A DNA stretch of 64,000 nt from Actinomadura_C alba (GCF_039530285.1 NZ_BAAAOK010000027.1:1-64000), one strand, 5' to 3'; shown: positions 43,683-52,199, counted from the first letter of the stretch. Program-made: numbers and translations. Notes: a model not told the origin generated them from the letters alone.

Positions 43683-43859
43683 CATGTTGGAGTAGTGGGC
43701 GGTCCCGTCGATCGAGATCGCGCGGCCGTTGGCGACGGTGCGGGTGAGGCGTTCGGCCATGCCGATGTGGTCGGGCGAGTCGATGGCGCCGTTGATGGCC
43801 AGTACGGGAACGTCGATTTTGGCGACGCGGTCCCAGGTGTCGCGCACCGGGACGAGCAG
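43683..43859 (-). pseudogene. Fragment of an alpha/beta hydrolase
   Basis: The minus strand reads VRDTWDRVAKIDVPVLAING, AIDSPDHIGMAERLTRTVAN, and GRAISIDGTAHYSNM. This matches the C-terminal part of alpha/beta hydrolases, from the strand before the catalytic Asp (GAIDSPDH) to the catalytic His (GTAHY). The N-terminal two-thirds and the last helix are missing, and a stop lies upstream. The rest of the 491-bp gap (43597-44087) shows no other recognisable gene. Confidence 0.6.
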
Positions 43860-44087
43860 TGTTCAGAGAAGCAGGCGTTCGAATGGTCACAGCAGTTGCT
43901 TAGCGTCCGGGGTGGCGTAGTCGCGGTTCGCTTGGGTGTCCCCACGGTCCCGCCGCGCCGGATTGGTCGCCGGCCAGCGCACAGAAGATGCCGCAAGGCA
44001 TGCAAGCTCAGCCGAGTTACTCGGATCTCAGTTCCTCCTTGCCTTGTTTCGGCTCTCCGCTCGTTTGGAGGCTGCTATCTTTGAGAC

Positions 44088-44819
44088 GTGCGAATCGGTG
44101 TGTACGTCGATGCATTCAACCTTTATTACGGAGCCCGTGGGCTGTGTGGAAAGAGCACACCAGGGTGGCGCTGGTTGGATATCCGTGCACTTGCCCAGAC
44201 GTTGATCAGCGCACGAACCAACTGGTCGGGGGCACAGGTAGACCGAGTCGTGTACTGCACGGCTCGCATCGACGGAGCTAGCAACCCGTCCGGCCAAGCG
44301 GATCAGGATGTGTACCTGAAGGCCCTGCGCGACTCTGGCAGTGTCGACCACATCGAATATGGTTACTACGTTGCACGGGTCAAGTCGGCTCCCCTGGCTA
44401 CCAAGGGTCCGCGCGGGCGGCCCCAACTAGTGAGCCCGCAGTGGCCCGTAATGATCCAGGATGGCAACAGCGCTCAAATCTCTAATGCCAGTTTTATGGT
44501 CTCGTACGCCAACCGCGAGGAGAAGGGGTCTGACGTCAACGTTGCGTCTCATCTCCTTTTGGATGTTCTGGCAGGCGCAATCGATGGCGCACTGGTGATC
44601 TCCAACGACAGCGATCTTCGCTTCCCCATCCAGGAAGCTCGCAAGCGAGTGCCTGTCGGCTTGATCAATCCTTCCCGGAACCAGCTCGCCGGTGCTCTGC
44701 GGGCTGAGTCCACAGTTGGAGCTGGGAACCACTGGTGGCGGCAGTTGACCGCTACAGACTTCAAGGATCATCAACTGCCGGACCCAGCGGGCAAGTACTC
44801 GCGCCCAGTGGGATGGTGA
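44088..44819 (+). CDS. NYN-domain protein (PIN-like nuclease)
   Basis: 243 residues from GTG 44088; the nearest GGAGG is more than 15 nt upstream, so the start is uncertain. The NYN/LabA fold has acidic catalytic residues in GVYVDAFNLYYG, EKGSDVNVASHLLLDVL and GALVISNDSDLRFP, the four Asp positions expected of the PIN-like metal site. Family members are RNases or interact with nucleic acids. No toxin-antitoxin partner is seen, and it stands alone before a strong terminator. Codons have more A/T third positions than the neighbours, suggesting transfer. Confidence 0.88.
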   Translation: MRIGVYVDAFNLYYGARGLCGKSTPGWRWLDIRALAQTLISARTNWSGAQVDRVVYCTARIDGASNPSGQADQDVYLKALRDSGSVDHIEYGYYVARVKSAPLATKGPRGRPQLVSPQWPVMIQDGNSAQISNASFMVSYANREEKGSDVNVASHLLLDVLAGAIDGALVISNDSDLRFPIQEARKRVPVGLINPSRNQLAGALRAESTVGAGNHWWRQLTATDFKDHQLPDPAGKYSRPVGW

Positions 44820-44878
44820 TCCATCTCTCCGGAAGATGACTGAAGGCGGGAACGTTGGGTATAGTGCAGGCATATACC

Positions 44879-44906
44879 ACCCGGCTCCTCGTGGGCCGGG
44901 TTTTTT
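44879..44906 (+). terminator. Rho-independent terminator of the NYN gene
   Basis: ACCCGGC (44879-44885) pairs with GCCGGGT (44895-44901), followed by a T-run to 44906. Confidence 0.9.
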
Positions 44907-45004
44907 CATGCCTAGATCACCGAGACTCCCCGCTAGGTGTCGGCGTGCACCATCTGTTCGCCCCCGTCGCAGCGGCGAGCTCACCGATCGCATGCTCCCT
45001 CGGG

Positions 45005-45036
45005 TTGACCCTCACACTGATGTGAGGCCTTAACGT
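45005..45036 (+). promoter_or_regulatory. MerR-type promoter with a 20-bp spacer
   Basis: The -35 is TTGACC (45005-45010) and a TAACGT-type -10 lies at 45031-45036, with 20 bp between instead of the usual 17. The spacer carries the perfect palindrome CCTCACA-CTGA-TGTGAGG (45010-45027). Overlong spacers with a central operator are the mark of MerR-family activated promoters. The SDR gene starts 39 bp later. No merR gene is in the window. Confidence 0.7.
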
Positions 45037-45074
45037 CTCCTTGTTCCTGGTCGAGCAGAACTGAGGAGACACAG

Positions 45075-45746
45075 ATGTCCGGAGCGGTGATCATCGGTGC
45101 GGGTCCGGGGATCGGTCAGGCGGTCGCCCGGCGCTTCGCCCGGGAGGGCATGCCGATCGCTCTCATCGCGCGCAGCGACGAGACGTTGAAAGCCGCGGCC
45201 GAAGCCGTCACCCCCACCGGCGTACGGGTCCTCACCTTGGCGGCCGACAGCACCGACGAGCATGCGTTGCGCTCCGCCCTCGACGCGGCAGCCGGTGAAC
45301 TCGGCCAGCCGGATGTCGTCGTGTACAACGCGGCGATCATTCAGGCCGACGCGCCGGGAGAGCTGTCAGTGAGCGCGCACCTGGACGCCTGGGCGGTCAA
45401 CGTGGTCGGCGCGCTCACCGCCGCCGCTCACGTCGCGCCCGCCATGGCGCGGCGCGGCAGCGGAACGTTCCTCATCACCGGAGGCATGCCCGAGCCCAAG
45501 CCGCAGTACGTGAGCCTCTCACTGGGCAAGGCGGGAGTCCGAACCCTGGTGACATTGCTCGACCAGGCGTACGGGACCTCCGGTGTTCACGTCGCGAGTG
45601 TCACCGTGGCCGGCCCCGTCGCCGCGGGCACGGACTTCGACCCCGACGACATCGCCGAACACTACTGGCGGCTGCACACCCAACCGCGGCATCAATGGGA
45701 ACGAGAGGCCCTCCACACCGGGCGGTCGGCGTTGACGGGCGAATAA
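45075..45746 (+). CDS. SDR-family oxidoreductase, atypical active site
   Basis: 223 residues from ATG 45075. The nucleotide site is IIGAGPGIGQAVARRFA and NAA occurs in VVYNAAII. At the usual YxxxK position the sequence is SLSLGKAGVR: the Lys remains but the Tyr aligns with Leu. It may therefore be inactive as a classic dehydrogenase, or use another acid. Expression is probably under MerR control through the promoter at 45005-45036. The SMI1-type gene is convergent, 3 bp away. Confidence 0.8.
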   Translation: MSGAVIIGAGPGIGQAVARRFAREGMPIALIARSDETLKAAAEAVTPTGVRVLTLAADSTDEHALRSALDAAAGELGQPDVVVYNAAIIQADAPGELSVSAHLDAWAVNVVGALTAAAHVAPAMARRGSGTFLITGGMPEPKPQYVSLSLGKAGVRTLVTLLDQAYGTSGVHVASVTVAGPVAAGTDFDPDDIAEHYWRLHTQPRHQWEREALHTGRSALTGE

Positions 45747-45749
45747 GCC

Positions 45750-46244
45750 CTACTCGGGTGAGGCGGGAGCGAGTCCTTCGACGAATGACCGGAAGTCCGC
45801 CGCAAGGGCGACTTCCGTCTGAAGGTCCGCGTCGAACCAGGTGACCGACGGCTCGTGCCGCGGTCCGCCCCGTCGGTAGTCCAGCCCGATCCAATAGTGC
45901 CCATCGCCGGAGAGCAACACGACCGGCGAGGGCAGGCCCCACTCCTCGACCAGGTACGGAGTGTCGAGGAGAGAAAGCACGCCTTCGCCGTGGCCGATGC
46001 CGAGCAAGTGATCGAACGGGACCTCATCATCACTCCACGAAGTCCGCCTGCCGGTGGGGAAGGCGCACCATTCGTCTGCCACCCCACCGCCGTTCTGAGC
46101 TCGCAAGAGATCGAGTAGCGGAGAGGGAAGCGTCACTCCGAGCACGGCCTCGGCCTCCCGCACCGATTCGTCGGTCACAGGCGCCAAGGCGCCACGGGAT
46201 TCGTCGTCCCAGAACGTCGCCTTCACGTCATCGAATCGCGGCAC
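45750..46244 (-). CDS. SMI1/KNR4-family protein
   Basis: 164 residues from ATG 46244. The SMI1/KNR4 (SUKH) signature is present: VTDESVREAEAVLGVTLPSP, LLDLLRAQNGG and a late YWIGLDYR. SUKH proteins in bacteria are often immunity proteins against polymorphic toxins, but no toxin gene is adjacent. It may have another ligand-binding role. Confidence 0.8.
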   Translation of the reverse strand: MPRFDDVKATFWDDESRGALAPVTDESVREAEAVLGVTLPSPLLDLLRAQNGGGVADEWCAFPTGRRTSWSDDEVPFDHLLGIGHGEGVLSLLDTPYLVEEWGLPSPVVLLSGDGHYWIGLDYRRGGPRHEPSVTWFDADLQTEVALAADFRSFVEGLAPASPE

Positions 46245-46538
46245 GTCAGCATGTTAGGACCATCCGGGCGGGTAGCCCGGCGACGGTGGTGAGACGCCGG
46301 TACGAAGCGTGCGCGGAGCGACCCGCGAGCCGTGATCGGGTGTCATGGCCACCCGGTCATCCCTACGTTTACAGTCGACTTTACGGTAGATTGCCGCGAG
46401 GTGTGATCGTTATCCGGTTCCTGTATGTCATGCGTCGCCCCACCGCCGGGTTCGTCGCCGCGTCCCCGGGCCGGTTCGCCGTTCATCGATGACCGTCCGG
46501 CCCGGACCCTGACGGGCGCGTACCTGGAGGTAGCCGAC

Positions 46539-47768
46539 ATGACAACGCCCGGTCTCGTGGGCACCGCACACGTGATCGCTGACGGCGCGGAAGCGATCGC
46601 GACCGCTCGGCGGCTGTCCGCGGAGTTCGCCGCGGGCGCCGCTGAGCGGGACGCGGACCGGGTGCTGCCCCGTGCGGAGCTCGATCGGCTCTCGGCCAGC
46701 GGCCTTCTCGGCATCACGGTGCCCGCGGAGCACGGGGGCGCCGACGTCTCCACCGAGGTTCTCGCCGAGGTGTTCCGGCTGCTCGCCGCCGGCGATCCCA
46801 ACATCGCACAGATCCCGCAGAGCCACATCGTCTACGTCAACGTGCTGCGGCAGCAGGGCACGCCGGAGCAGCGGGAGTTCCTCTTCGCCGAAGTGCTCGC
46901 CGGCAAGCGCTTCGGCAACGCCCAGTCCGAGGCCGGCACCAAGCACGTTCAGGACTACCGGACCCGGCTGACGCCGGCCCCGGGCGGTGGTGACGGTGAC
47001 GGTGCGGACGGCGGCTTCGTGCTCAGCGGGACCAAGCACTACAGCACAGGGGCGCTGTTCGCGCACTGGATCCCGGTGCTCGCGCGAGGTGTCGAGGACC
47101 GGCTCCACGTCGCGTACGTGCCGGCCGACGCGCCCGGGGTCGAGGTGGTCGACGACTGGGACGGCATGGGCCAGCGCGTCACCGCCAGCGGCACCGTGCA
47201 TCTGAGCGATGTGCCGGTCCCGGCGTCACGTGTCGTGCCGCACCACCTGACCTTCACCGGCCCGCAGCTGCACGGCGCGATCGCCCAGTTGCTGCACGCC
47301 GCGATCGATGTGGGCATCGCCGGTGGCGCACTCGCCGAAGCGGTGGAGTTCGTACGGACCAAGAGCCGGCCCTGGTTCGAGAGCGGCTACGAGACCGCGG
47401 CCGAGGACCCACTGCTGATCCAGCGGTTCGGTGAGCTGGCGATCGAGCTGCGAGCCGCCGAGGCGCTGCTGGCGGAGGCCGGACGGCAGATCGATCTGGC
47501 CCGGAGCGACCTCACCGATGACACCGCCGCAGCGGCCTCCATCGCGGTCGCGACCGCGAAGGCGTACGCCGACCGTGTCGCGGTGGAGCTGTCCAGCGCG
47601 GTGTTCGAGGTCTCGGGCACCCGCTCCGCACTGAACCGGCTGAATCTGCACCGGCACTGGCGCAACGCGCGGACTCACACGCTGCACGATCCCGTGCGCT
47701 GGAAGGTGCAGCACATCGGCCGGTACGTGCTGAACGGCACCCATCCGCCGCGGCACGGGCTGCTGTGA
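46539..47768 (+). CDS. sfnB: SfnB-like sulfur-acquisition flavin monooxygenase
   Basis: 409 residues from ATG 46539, with GGAGG upstream. It has the acyl-CoA dehydrogenase fold of the SfnB/DszC group: ITVPAEHGGADVSTEVL, DPNIAQIPQSH, QSEAGTKH and a C-terminal VSGTRSALNRLNLHRHWRNA. These enzymes oxidise organosulfur compounds (dimethyl sulfone or similar) with reduced FMN, supplied by a reductase such as the next gene encodes. It suggests growth on organic sulfur under sulfate limitation. Confidence 0.88.
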   Translation: MTTPGLVGTAHVIADGAEAIATARRLSAEFAAGAAERDADRVLPRAELDRLSASGLLGITVPAEHGGADVSTEVLAEVFRLLAAGDPNIAQIPQSHIVYVNVLRQQGTPEQREFLFAEVLAGKRFGNAQSEAGTKHVQDYRTRLTPAPGGGDGDGADGGFVLSGTKHYSTGALFAHWIPVLARGVEDRLHVAYVPADAPGVEVVDDWDGMGQRVTASGTVHLSDVPVPASRVVPHHLTFTGPQLHGAIAQLLHAAIDVGIAGGALAEAVEFVRTKSRPWFESGYETAAEDPLLIQRFGELAIELRAAEALLAEAGRQIDLARSDLTDDTAAAASIAVATAKAYADRVAVELSSAVFEVSGTRSALNRLNLHRHWRNARTHTLHDPVRWKVQHIGRYVLNGTHPPRHGLL

Positions 47769-47849
47769 CGCGAGCCTTCCGCCGATCCTCGGTGCGGCCC
47801 GCCATCTGATCACGCGGGTGGGTATTTCCTAGTTAAACGGTAGGATTCA

Positions 47850-47879
47850 TTGACATAGCGTGTGGTCACGTGTTTGTAT
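47850..47879 (+). promoter_or_regulatory. Promoter of the leader peptide and reductase gene
   Basis: TTGACA (47850-47855) and TTGTAT (47874-47879) are 18 bp apart. The expected start of transcription (about 47886) coincides with the GTG of the leader peptide, giving a leaderless mRNA. Confidence 0.6.
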
Positions 47880-47885
47880 CGGGGA

Positions 47886-47963
47886 GTGCTGGTCCAGCCC
47901 CTCCTCACCCGCCGCCGACATGTCGATCTCCTGCGGATCGCCGCCGACCTTTGCCCGCGCTGA
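47886..47963 (+). CDS. Cysteine-type attenuation leader peptide
   Basis: 25 codons from GTG 47886 to TGA 47961-47963. The peptide contains LLTRRRHVDLLRIAADLCPR, which matches the conserved leader peptides found upstream of sulfur-metabolism genes in actinobacteria, with an arginine-rich RRRHVDLLR core and a near-terminal Cys. Known members respond to cysteine level through ribosome stalling. It ends 42 bp before the FMN reductase gene, which it should regulate. No ribosome site is needed if the mRNA is leaderless. Confidence 0.85.
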   Translation: MLVQPLLTRRRHVDLLRIAADLCPR

Positions 47964-48005
47964 TGACTCGAGTCGGTCTTTTGTGCGTTGTGTGAAAGGT
48001 GCTCG

Positions 48006-48560
48006 ATGGCAACGATTCTGGCGATCTCTGGCAGCCCGTCGACGGTCTCTCGTACCCGGGGAGTGCTTCAACACGTGGAGGCCCGCCTGCGCGACGACGG
48101 GCACACCGTGACGTCCGTGGCGGTCCGGGATCTACCGGCGGCGCCACTGCTCGCGGGCGACAAGACCGATCCCGCGATTCGCGCGGTGGTCGACGGCATC
48201 GCGGCCGTGGACGGTCTCGTCGTGGCGACGCCGATCTACAAGGCCGCCTACACGGGGCTGCTGAAGGCGTTGCTGGACCTGCTTCCGCAGTACGCCTTCG
48301 CGGAGAAGTCCGTGCTGCCGCTCGCCACCGGCGGGACCACCGCGCACGTTCTGGCGATCGACTACGCGCTGCGTCCGGTACTGACCTCGCTCGGAGCCGC
48401 CCACGTCGCTCAGGGGTACTTCGTGCTCGACCGGTTCCTGACGGCGGCGGACACCGGTGAGATCGTGATCGATCCGGCCGCCGCGACCGCCCTGTTCGAC
48501 ATCGTCGACCGTTTCTCGTGGTCGCTGCGCGCCGGCCGATCCCTCGATCCGGTCGGCTGA
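48006..48560 (+). CDS. ssuE: SsuE-like NAD(P)H-dependent FMN reductase
   Basis: 184 residues from ATG 48006. The flavodoxin-like fold starts ATILAISGSPSTVSRTRGVL with the FMN-phosphate loop; VVATPIYKAAYTGLLKALLD is the second family motif. It supplies reduced FMN to sulfur-scavenging monooxygenases such as the SfnB-like enzyme upstream. It is controlled by the leader peptide at 47886-47963. Confidence 0.9.
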   Translation: MATILAISGSPSTVSRTRGVLQHVEARLRDDGHTVTSVAVRDLPAAPLLAGDKTDPAIRAVVDGIAAVDGLVVATPIYKAAYTGLLKALLDLLPQYAFAEKSVLPLATGGTTAHVLAIDYALRPVLTSLGAAHVAQGYFVLDRFLTAADTGEIVIDPAAATALFDIVDRFSWSLRAGRSLDPVG

Positions 48561-48597
48561 GCCGAGCCGAGCCCCGCGGAGCCGGCGACGGCCGGTG

Positions 48598-48818
48598 TCA
48601 ATCCACGAGGGATCGATGCGGCCTGAGCGCGCAGAACTCGTTGCCCTCGGGATCGGCGAGGACGATCCAGCTCTTGTCCGTACCCTGCCCGACGTCGGCG
48701 GGACGGGCGCCGAGGGCGATGATGCGCTCGACCTCGGCGATCTGGTCGTCCGGGTCCAGGTCGATGTGCAACCGGTTCTTGGTCGGATCGGTCCGGCCCG
48801 CCAGAACGCCCGCCGGCC
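48598..48818 (-). pseudogene. C-terminal fragment of a VOC-fold protein
   Basis: The minus strand reads TDPTKNRLHIDLDPDDQIAE, then VERIIALGARPADVG, and ends DPEGNEFCALRPHRSLVD before TGA. It matches the last half of a glyoxalase/bleomycin-type (VOC) protein. It abuts the stop of the YbaK gene with no start codon, so the N-terminal half has been lost. Confidence 0.7.
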
Positions 48819-49337
48819 CTACTGGGCCAGCGCGATGACCTCCGCCTGCGGCAGATCGGCGAGGGCCTTGCCCGGCAGCAGGAGCTTCGATCGCCGCAGC
48901 CCGCTGCCGATCACGACGTACGCCTCATCAGCCACCGCGGTGTCGACCAGGACCGGCCAATCCTCGGGCAGGCCGATCGGCGTGATGCCGCCGTACTCCA
49001 TGCCGCTCAAGGCCGTCGCCTGGTCCATCGGCGCGAACGAGGCCTTACGGGCACCGAGGTGGCGACGTACGATCCCGTTCACGTCGGCCCGCTGCGTGGC
49101 GAGCACCATGCAGGCCGCGTGGGCCACCTCGCCGCCGCGCTTCGCCGTGATGATGACGCAGTTGGCGCTGATCCCGAGCGGTACGGCATAGCGCTCGCAG
49201 AACGCGGCGGTATCGGCCAGTTCGGGGTCGATCTCCGCGACCTGCGCTTGCGTGTCCTCCCGTACGGCCCGGGCAACCGGGTCGGCGAGCAGGTCTTGCC
49301 TGCCCATCGCGGAGACCCAGTCGAGGCTGCCGATCAT
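48819..49337 (-). CDS. YbaK/prolyl-tRNA deacylase-family protein
   Basis: 172 residues from ATG 49337 (GTG 49346 is also possible). It has the INS-domain pattern with CVIITAKRGGEVAHAACMVL, the conserved lysine/alanine in ARKASFAPM, and GGITPIGLPEDWPVLVD. Family members hydrolyse mischarged tRNAs such as Ala-tRNAPro or Cys-tRNAPro. Alone in its transcription unit. Confidence 0.88.
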   Translation of the reverse strand: MIGSLDWVSAMGRQDLLADPVARAVREDTQAQVAEIDPELADTAAFCERYAVPLGISANCVIITAKRGGEVAHAACMVLATQRADVNGIVRRHLGARKASFAPMDQATALSGMEYGGITPIGLPEDWPVLVDTAVADEAYVVIGSGLRRSKLLLPGKALADLPQAEVIALAQ

Positions 49338-49717
49338 TCGCACCACCCATCATGGACGCACGGACGTCGTGTCAGATCCTATGACCGGCACGGCGGGCCG
49401 TGGTCCGGGGTCGGCGGTACCGAGCAGATCTTGTGCGGGTGCCCCACGTACGACGCGCTTCTCTTTGGATCGTCGTGGTTCCGCACTCAAGGGAACGCTC
49501 CATTATGGGTGCTAGTGTGCTAATAGCTCCGTATGGGATTCACTGCGACGCAGGACGAGGAGGTGAGGCTTGTCATGGACGGCCAACCTCCCAGTTGCCC
49601 CTGAAGGCCCGACGCCGTCCGGCCGCATGCGACCCGCTCCCGTGTGAGCGCACTATCGCCGGCCGCCGTGGGGCCACCGCATCCAGTGCTCGACCCGCCT
49701 CGCTCCGGAGATCTGTC
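49338..49717. other. Gap upstream of corA with a possible short leader ORF
   Basis: 380 bp without a normal gene. GTG 49563 after GAGGAG begins a 13-codon frame MRLVMDGQPPSCP (to TGA 49604), with a Pro-Pro pair near its end. Proline-containing leader ORFs control Mg transporters in enterobacteria. Whether this one is used is unknown. Confidence 0.3.
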
Positions 49718-50860
49718 ATGTCCGATTGGCGTGCACGCGCGTTGCGACCCCTCAAGCGCGCCGCTTCGCGTCCCGGTGACCACCACGCCGTACGGCGCGC
49801 GGCCCCGGAACGGTCGATGGATCCCCGTGTGGGAAACGACCGGCCCGCTGAGAGCAGCGTGATCGACGCCGCCATCTATGTGGACGGCAGACCGGGGACC
49901 CTCGCGGACACCTACCGGTCCCTGCGCGACACCGAGAAGTCCATGGCCTGGATCGGGCTCTATCGCCCGACCGAGGACCAGCTGCTGTCGCTCGCCGAGG
50001 AGTTCGGGCTGCACGAACTGGCCGTCGAGGACGCCATCGTGGCCCATCAGCGGCCCAAGCTGGAACGCTATGGCGACACCCTCTTCGTGGTGCTGCGGGC
50101 CGCCCGCTATGTGGACGATCTCGAAGAGGTCGATTTCGGCGAGCTGCACGTCTTCGTGGGCAGCGACTTCGTCCTGACCGTCCGCCACAGTGAGGCTCCG
50201 AACCTGGCGGTGGTGCGGAGCCGGGTCGAGGAGGATCCGGAGCTGATCGCGAACGGGCCCGAGGCCGTGCTCTACGCGATCCTGGACGCCGTCGTCGACG
50301 GATACGCCCCCGTGGTGGCCGGGCTGCAGAACGACATCGACGAGATCGAGACAGAGGTGTTCGGCGGGGATCCGAAGGTGTCCCGGCGCATCTACGAACT
50401 GTCTCGCGAGGTCATCGAGTTCCAGCGGGCCACCCGCCCGCTGCTCGGGATGCTTGAGGCGCTCACCGCCGGCTTCGAGAAGTACGGCACCGACGAGGAG
50501 TTGCGGCGCTATCTGCGCGACGTCGAGGACCACGCGACGACCGTGGTCGAGCGCGTGGACGGGTTCCGCCAGATGCTGCAGGACATTCTCACCGTCAATG
50601 CGACGCTCGTGAGCCAGGCTCAGAATGAGGAGATGAAGCACCTCACCCGTGCCAACTATGCCCAGAATGAGGAGGTCAAAAAGATCTCCGCATGGGCGGC
50701 CATTCTGTTCGCGCCCACCCTGATCGGCACGATTTACGGCATGAACTTCACTGATATGCCGGAGTTGGACTGGATGCTGGGCTATCCCTTCGCGATCGCA
50801 CTCATGGCCGTGGTCTGCACCAGCCTGTACTTGATCTTTAAGCGCCGTGACTGGCTCTGA
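49718..50860 (+). CDS. corA: CorA-family magnesium/divalent-metal channel
   Basis: 380 residues from ATG 49718, with CGGAG upstream. A long N-terminal cytoplasmic alpha/beta domain is followed by two C-terminal membrane helices. The signature YGMNF (selectivity loop GMN) is present, followed by TDMPELDWMLGYPFAIALMA. It forms a pentameric channel for Mg2+ or Co2+ in the family. Confidence 0.93.
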   Translation: MSDWRARALRPLKRAASRPGDHHAVRRAAPERSMDPRVGNDRPAESSVIDAAIYVDGRPGTLADTYRSLRDTEKSMAWIGLYRPTEDQLLSLAEEFGLHELAVEDAIVAHQRPKLERYGDTLFVVLRAARYVDDLEEVDFGELHVFVGSDFVLTVRHSEAPNLAVVRSRVEEDPELIANGPEAVLYAILDAVVDGYAPVVAGLQNDIDEIETEVFGGDPKVSRRIYELSREVIEFQRATRPLLGMLEALTAGFEKYGTDEELRRYLRDVEDHATTVVERVDGFRQMLQDILTVNATLVSQAQNEEMKHLTRANYAQNEEVKKISAWAAILFAPTLIGTIYGMNFTDMPELDWMLGYPFAIALMAVVCTSLYLIFKRRDWL

Positions 50861-51434
50861 CCAGCGCTGACGGTGCCGACCGCACTGGGGGCTCAGACCG
50901 GTACTGAGGGATCAGGCCGGCACTGACGGCGTCTCGCGCACGCGCTCACCGCCCAAGCCGCGCCGCGCCACGCGCTTTTCCGGCTGAGCCCAGCGATCCG
51001 TGTATATCCCGGACATCGACCCAGCGGTCGCGATGACGTGGCTCGTCGTGAAATGGTCGCTGAACCGGGTGGTCGGGCGGGCCGCCCGTTGGTGCCAATG
51101 GGATCTCACGTAACCGCTCCCAGTTTCCGGGAAAGGTAAGTTTGAGGTCGAGTAAGTGTCGGCACTCCCATGATCCGTGGTCGGTGCCCTGGCGCGGTGA
51201 TAGCTTGCGCAATGCCGAGGTGAGCAGGGGCGTTCATTGGCCCGTACAGACAGTTCCGGTAGATCTGACCAATCCCGCTTCGCAGCTTGCACGACACGCC
51301 GACGAGTGACGAGGAGTACTCGCTGCGACGGGTAGTGATAGACCAGTTATGACTCGGCTGAAATCATCGCTGTCCGCCACGTCCGAATGGGGCAGTGGCT
51401 CATCTCGGTCCAAAATCAAGAAACAGGAGAAGAA
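50861..51434. other. Non-coding gap before the chaplin-like gene
   Basis: 574 bp on which I see no convincing gene in either strand: open frames have poor codon bias. Purine-rich AGGAGA at 51426-51431 is the ribosome site of the next gene. I see no repeat or strong stem-loop. Confidence 0.4.
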
Positions 51435-52199
51435 ATGCGAAACTGGATGAAGAACGCTGGGCACGTTGCCCTCGTCGGGGCGGGATTCTTCGCCATCGGC
51501 TCTGGAATCGCCAGCGCCGACGTGAGCGACAACCACGACAGTCTTCTCAGCGGCAACCAGGTCGAGGCTCCCATCTCCGCGCCCATCAACGTGAGCGGGA
51601 ACGCCCTCGGGCTGCTCGGGGGGAGCGCCAGTGCCCAGGGTGGCGGCCAGCGTCTCGTCGGGCTGGGCGGGAGCGAGCGGAGCGCCATGCTGAGCTCCAA
51701 CCGCCACAGCGTGCTCAGCGGCAACCAGGTCAAGGCGCCCATCAGCGTCCCGGTCAACGTCTGCGGCAACGCGATCGCTGGGCTGAACAGCGCCGCCCAG
51801 GCGGCCTGTGGGTCGAGCACGCAGTCGAGCACGCAGTCGAGCACGCAGTCGAGCGCACCGGTACGGACGTGCGGCAGTGCCTCCATGACCTGGAGCGCCC
51901 CGAAGTGGACCTGCCACCACGTTCCCGCGACTCCGCCCCAGGCCCCGACTGCTCCGGAGGCTCCCGTCAGCGCCTGCCAGCCGGCCACCCCGGTGGTGAA
52001 GGCACCGTGCGAGGAAACCTCCTCGATCCGGACCCTTCCCGCCACGGGCCCGTTCAGCGTGACGAGCATGGCGGTGCCGTCCCGTAGGCACCACACGGCC
52101 GCGCAGGAGGTCACGACCTACGAGAAGCTGACCAACGTCCGTCAGGCCGCCGGGGCGGTCGTGGACGGTCAGACCATCGTCGCGCCGGGGTCGGAGTGA
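51435..52199 (+). CDS. Chaplin-like secreted protein with two diverged repeats
   Basis: 254 residues from ATG 51435 with AGGAGA upstream. A signal peptide (cleavage near GIASADV, about 29) is followed by two chaplin-type units: LSGNQVEAPISAPINVSGNA, without cysteines, and LSGNQVKAPISVPVNVCGNA, which has the usual two Cys (the second in AQAACG). A 12-bp tandem (51813-51848) encodes STQSSTQSSTQSS. An LPATG motif at 201-205 is present, but no hydrophobic anchor follows; the rest (52 residues) is hydrophilic. Probably a secreted surface protein of the aerial mycelium, sortase anchoring doubtful. Confidence 0.8.
   Translation: MRNWMKNAGHVALVGAGFFAIGSGIASADVSDNHDSLLSGNQVEAPISAPINVSGNALGLLGGSASAQGGGQRLVGLGGSERSAMLSSNRHSVLSGNQVKAPISVPVNVCGNAIAGLNSAAQAACGSSTQSSTQSSTQSSAPVRTCGSASMTWSAPKWTCHHVPATPPQAPTAPEAPVSACQPATPVVKAPCEETSSIRTLPATGPFSVTSMAVPSRRHHTAAQEVTTYEKLTNVRQAAGAVVDGQTIVAPGSE
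51813..51848. repeat. 12-bp tandem repeat x3 inside the chaplin-like gene
   Basis: TCGAGCACGCAG occurs three times in a row, encoding repeated SSTQ. The unit is in frame, so copy-number change would not shift the protein. Confidence 0.95.

Noticed and set aside
51387..51434. Start of the chaplin-like gene at 51387
   Set aside because: ATG 51435 has a ribosome site and begins the signal peptide; the upstream part has none.
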